NCBI GenBank assembly: GCA_947460165.1 | Contig: CANHKH010000191.1 | Coordinates: forward strand, 1 to 6,539 | DNA: 6,539 nt | Direction: 5' to 3' | From: Comamonadaceae bacterium | Lineage (GTDB): Bacteria > Pseudomonadota > Gammaproteobacteria > Burkholderiales > Burkholderiaceae_C | The notes under the pieces: model-generated | The model's input: only the letters and a program-made list of their open reading frames with translations | What the model was told of the DNA's origin: nothing | Databases searched by the model: none | Shown: positions 5,492 through 6,539 of the stretch, piece by piece | Layout: every line of letters starts with the position of its first letter | Numbering within the stretch: the first letter of the stretch is position 1 | Translations under genes and position numbers: made by a program

Positions 5492-6539
5492 ATGAACGCT
5501 GACTCTCGCCAGGCCCACCACGAGCACAGTGCTGCGGCGCAGCGCCGGCGCTGGGCCGAGCTGTCGGAGTTCGACGGGCCTGTGCCCGTCTTTTGGGAGC
5601 ATTACCTTCAGGCCATGGGTCAAGACCTGCAGGCCCGTGGCGTGCTGCTGCTCAGCGCCTCTGTCGGTCAGCCCTGGAAGGCGTTGGCCCAGTGGCCGGC
5701 CCAGGCCCATGTGTGGAGCGGTGATCCGGCCGAACTGCTGCAGATGCTCTCCGGCTTGGTCGACGAGCAGCCCCTGCTTGAGCACCTGCCGCAAGGCGGC
5801 CAGTTGCTGGCCATGCGCTTGCCCCAGCCGGCGGCGGCCCAGGTGCTGGCGGTGGTCGTTTTGCATGACGGTGTTTTTGCGATGGAGGGTCTCATGGACT
5901 GGGCCCGCCAGGCGGCGCAGGTGCCGGCTCAGTGGGCCCGCCATGCGAGCGCACGCGCCAGCGCGGCGGCGGCGCGTTCGGCGGCAAGCAGCACGCAGTC
6001 AGACACGCCAGTGGGCGTTTTGGCCGAGCAGCCCCACGCACAGCGGCTCTATCAGGTCCTGCGCCTGTCCATCGAGTTGGCGCGCCAGCCGCGCTTTTTG
6101 CAGCGCGCCTTCGAGCTGTGCAATGCCCTGGCCGTGCGTTTCGATGCCGATCGCGTCTCGCTCGGCTGGATGCACCCGCCTTATGTGCGCCTGACGGCCA
6201 TCAGCCATGTGGAGAAGTTTGACCGCCTCGCGGCCGTCAGCCGTGCGCTGGAGGGTGCGATGGAAGAGGCCGCCGACCAGGGCCAGGCCCTGGTGTATCC
6301 GGCCGAGCCAGGCGTGCGACAGGTGCAGCGCGCGCACGAGTCCTATGCGCTCATGCAGGGCGTGGCGGCACTGGCCAGCGTGCCGCTGACCGACGGCGAT
6401 CAGGTGGTGGGCGTGATCACCCTGGAAAAGATGCAAGGTCGCTGGAGCGCCGACGAGTTGTGGGAGTTGGGCCTGATCGCGCAGACCACCGCCTTGCCCT
6501 TGGCGCAGCTGCAGCAGGCCGACCGCTGGTGGGGAGCGC
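5492..6539 (+). CDS. GAF domain protein, C-terminus outside window
   Basis: The frame is open from ATG 5492 to the right edge (349 codons). It begins 9 bp after the adaptor gene behind a weak GAAG site (5481-5484), so it belongs to the same operon. Residues about 1-145 are a globular region of unrecognised family with a hydrophobic strand (VLLLSASVG, VLAVVVLHDGVFAM) that may be a diverged GAF-like fold. Residues 148-172 are an Ala/Ser/Arg-rich linker. Residues about 185-340 fit a GAF domain: helix LYQVLRLSIELARQPRFLQRAFELCNAL is followed by DADRVSLGWM, then ASVPLTDGDQVVGVITLEK, the typical GAF beta-strand ending. No signal peptide or membrane helix occurs in the visible part, so this portion should be cytoplasmic. 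From memory, proteins of this kind in channel/adaptor operons can continue into a membrane helix and a HlyD-type adaptor domain; this cannot be checked here. The GAF ligand is unknown. Confidence 0.75.
   Translation, partial: MNADSRQAHHEHSAAAQRRRWAELSEFDGPVPVFWEHYLQAMGQDLQARGVLLLSASVGQPWKALAQWPAQAHVWSGDPAELLQMLSGLVDEQPLLEHLPQGGQLLAMRLPQPAAAQVLAVVVLHDGVFAMEGLMDWARQAAQVPAQWARHASARASAAAARSAASSTQSDTPVGVLAEQPHAQRLYQVLRLSIELARQPRFLQRAFELCNALAVRFDADRVSLGWMHPPYVRLTAISHVEKFDRLAAVSRALEGAMEEAADQGQALVYPAEPGVRQVQRAHESYALMQGVAALASVPLTDGDQVVGVITLEKMQGRWSADELWELGLIAQTTALPLAQLQQADRWWGA

Noticed and set aside
4886..5944. 352-codon open frame on the minus strand
   Set aside because: It runs antisense across both the adaptor and GAF genes, which have clear family motifs. 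Its Gln/Arg/His-rich translation matches nothing recognisable.

Overview
The window looks like chromosome of a moderately GC-rich proteobacterium. Coding DNA is rich in G/C third positions and the one long intergenic region is conspicuously AT-rich. Protein style and families suggest Betaproteobacteria, possibly Burkholderiales/Comamonadaceae, but there is no rRNA or other marker, so this is a judgement rather than a demonstration. No tRNA, rRNA, CRISPR array, insertion sequence or phage gene was seen.

Layout: a divergent pair of transcription units flanks a roughly 180-bp AT-rich regulatory region (2069-2248). To the left, on the minus strand, is a nearly complete membrane sensor histidine kinase of the 7TMR-DISM class (start at 2068, 689 codons seen, stop just outside the window). 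To the right, on the plus strand, are four genes: a SapC-family protein (2249-3016), a TolC-type outer-membrane channel (3081-4646), a short HlyD/RND-type periplasmic adaptor (4643-5482) and a GAF-domain protein that runs off the right edge (from 5492). The last three are tightly packed: tolC and the adaptor overlap by an ATGA, and only 9 bp separate the adaptor from the GAF gene. They almost certainly form one operon. sapC is set apart by 64 bp that hold a GC-rich hairpin followed by a T-rich stretch.

How the parts may work together: channel plus adaptor form the outer half of a tripartite export apparatus. No inner-membrane pump (ABC or RND) is present in the window. Either it is encoded further right, or the system is unusual. 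The GAF protein is soluble over the part visible; from memory of related operons, such N-termini can continue into a second HlyD-type adaptor, but that part is not in view. SapC-family proteins are associated with surface-layer phenotypes in the original Campylobacter literature, so a surface or secreted product is a plausible cargo theme. The kinase, with a periplasmic 7TMR-DISMED2-type sensor domain, could sense an envelope or extracellular ligand and control the locus; no response regulator is visible.

Regulatory reading: the plus-strand promoter candidate TTGATG-N17-TACAAC has a Fur-like 7-1-7 palindrome in its spacer. A long inverted repeat folds over the kinase start codon, and related ATGTCGATTT-like motifs recur in the region. 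These are sequence-level predictions only.
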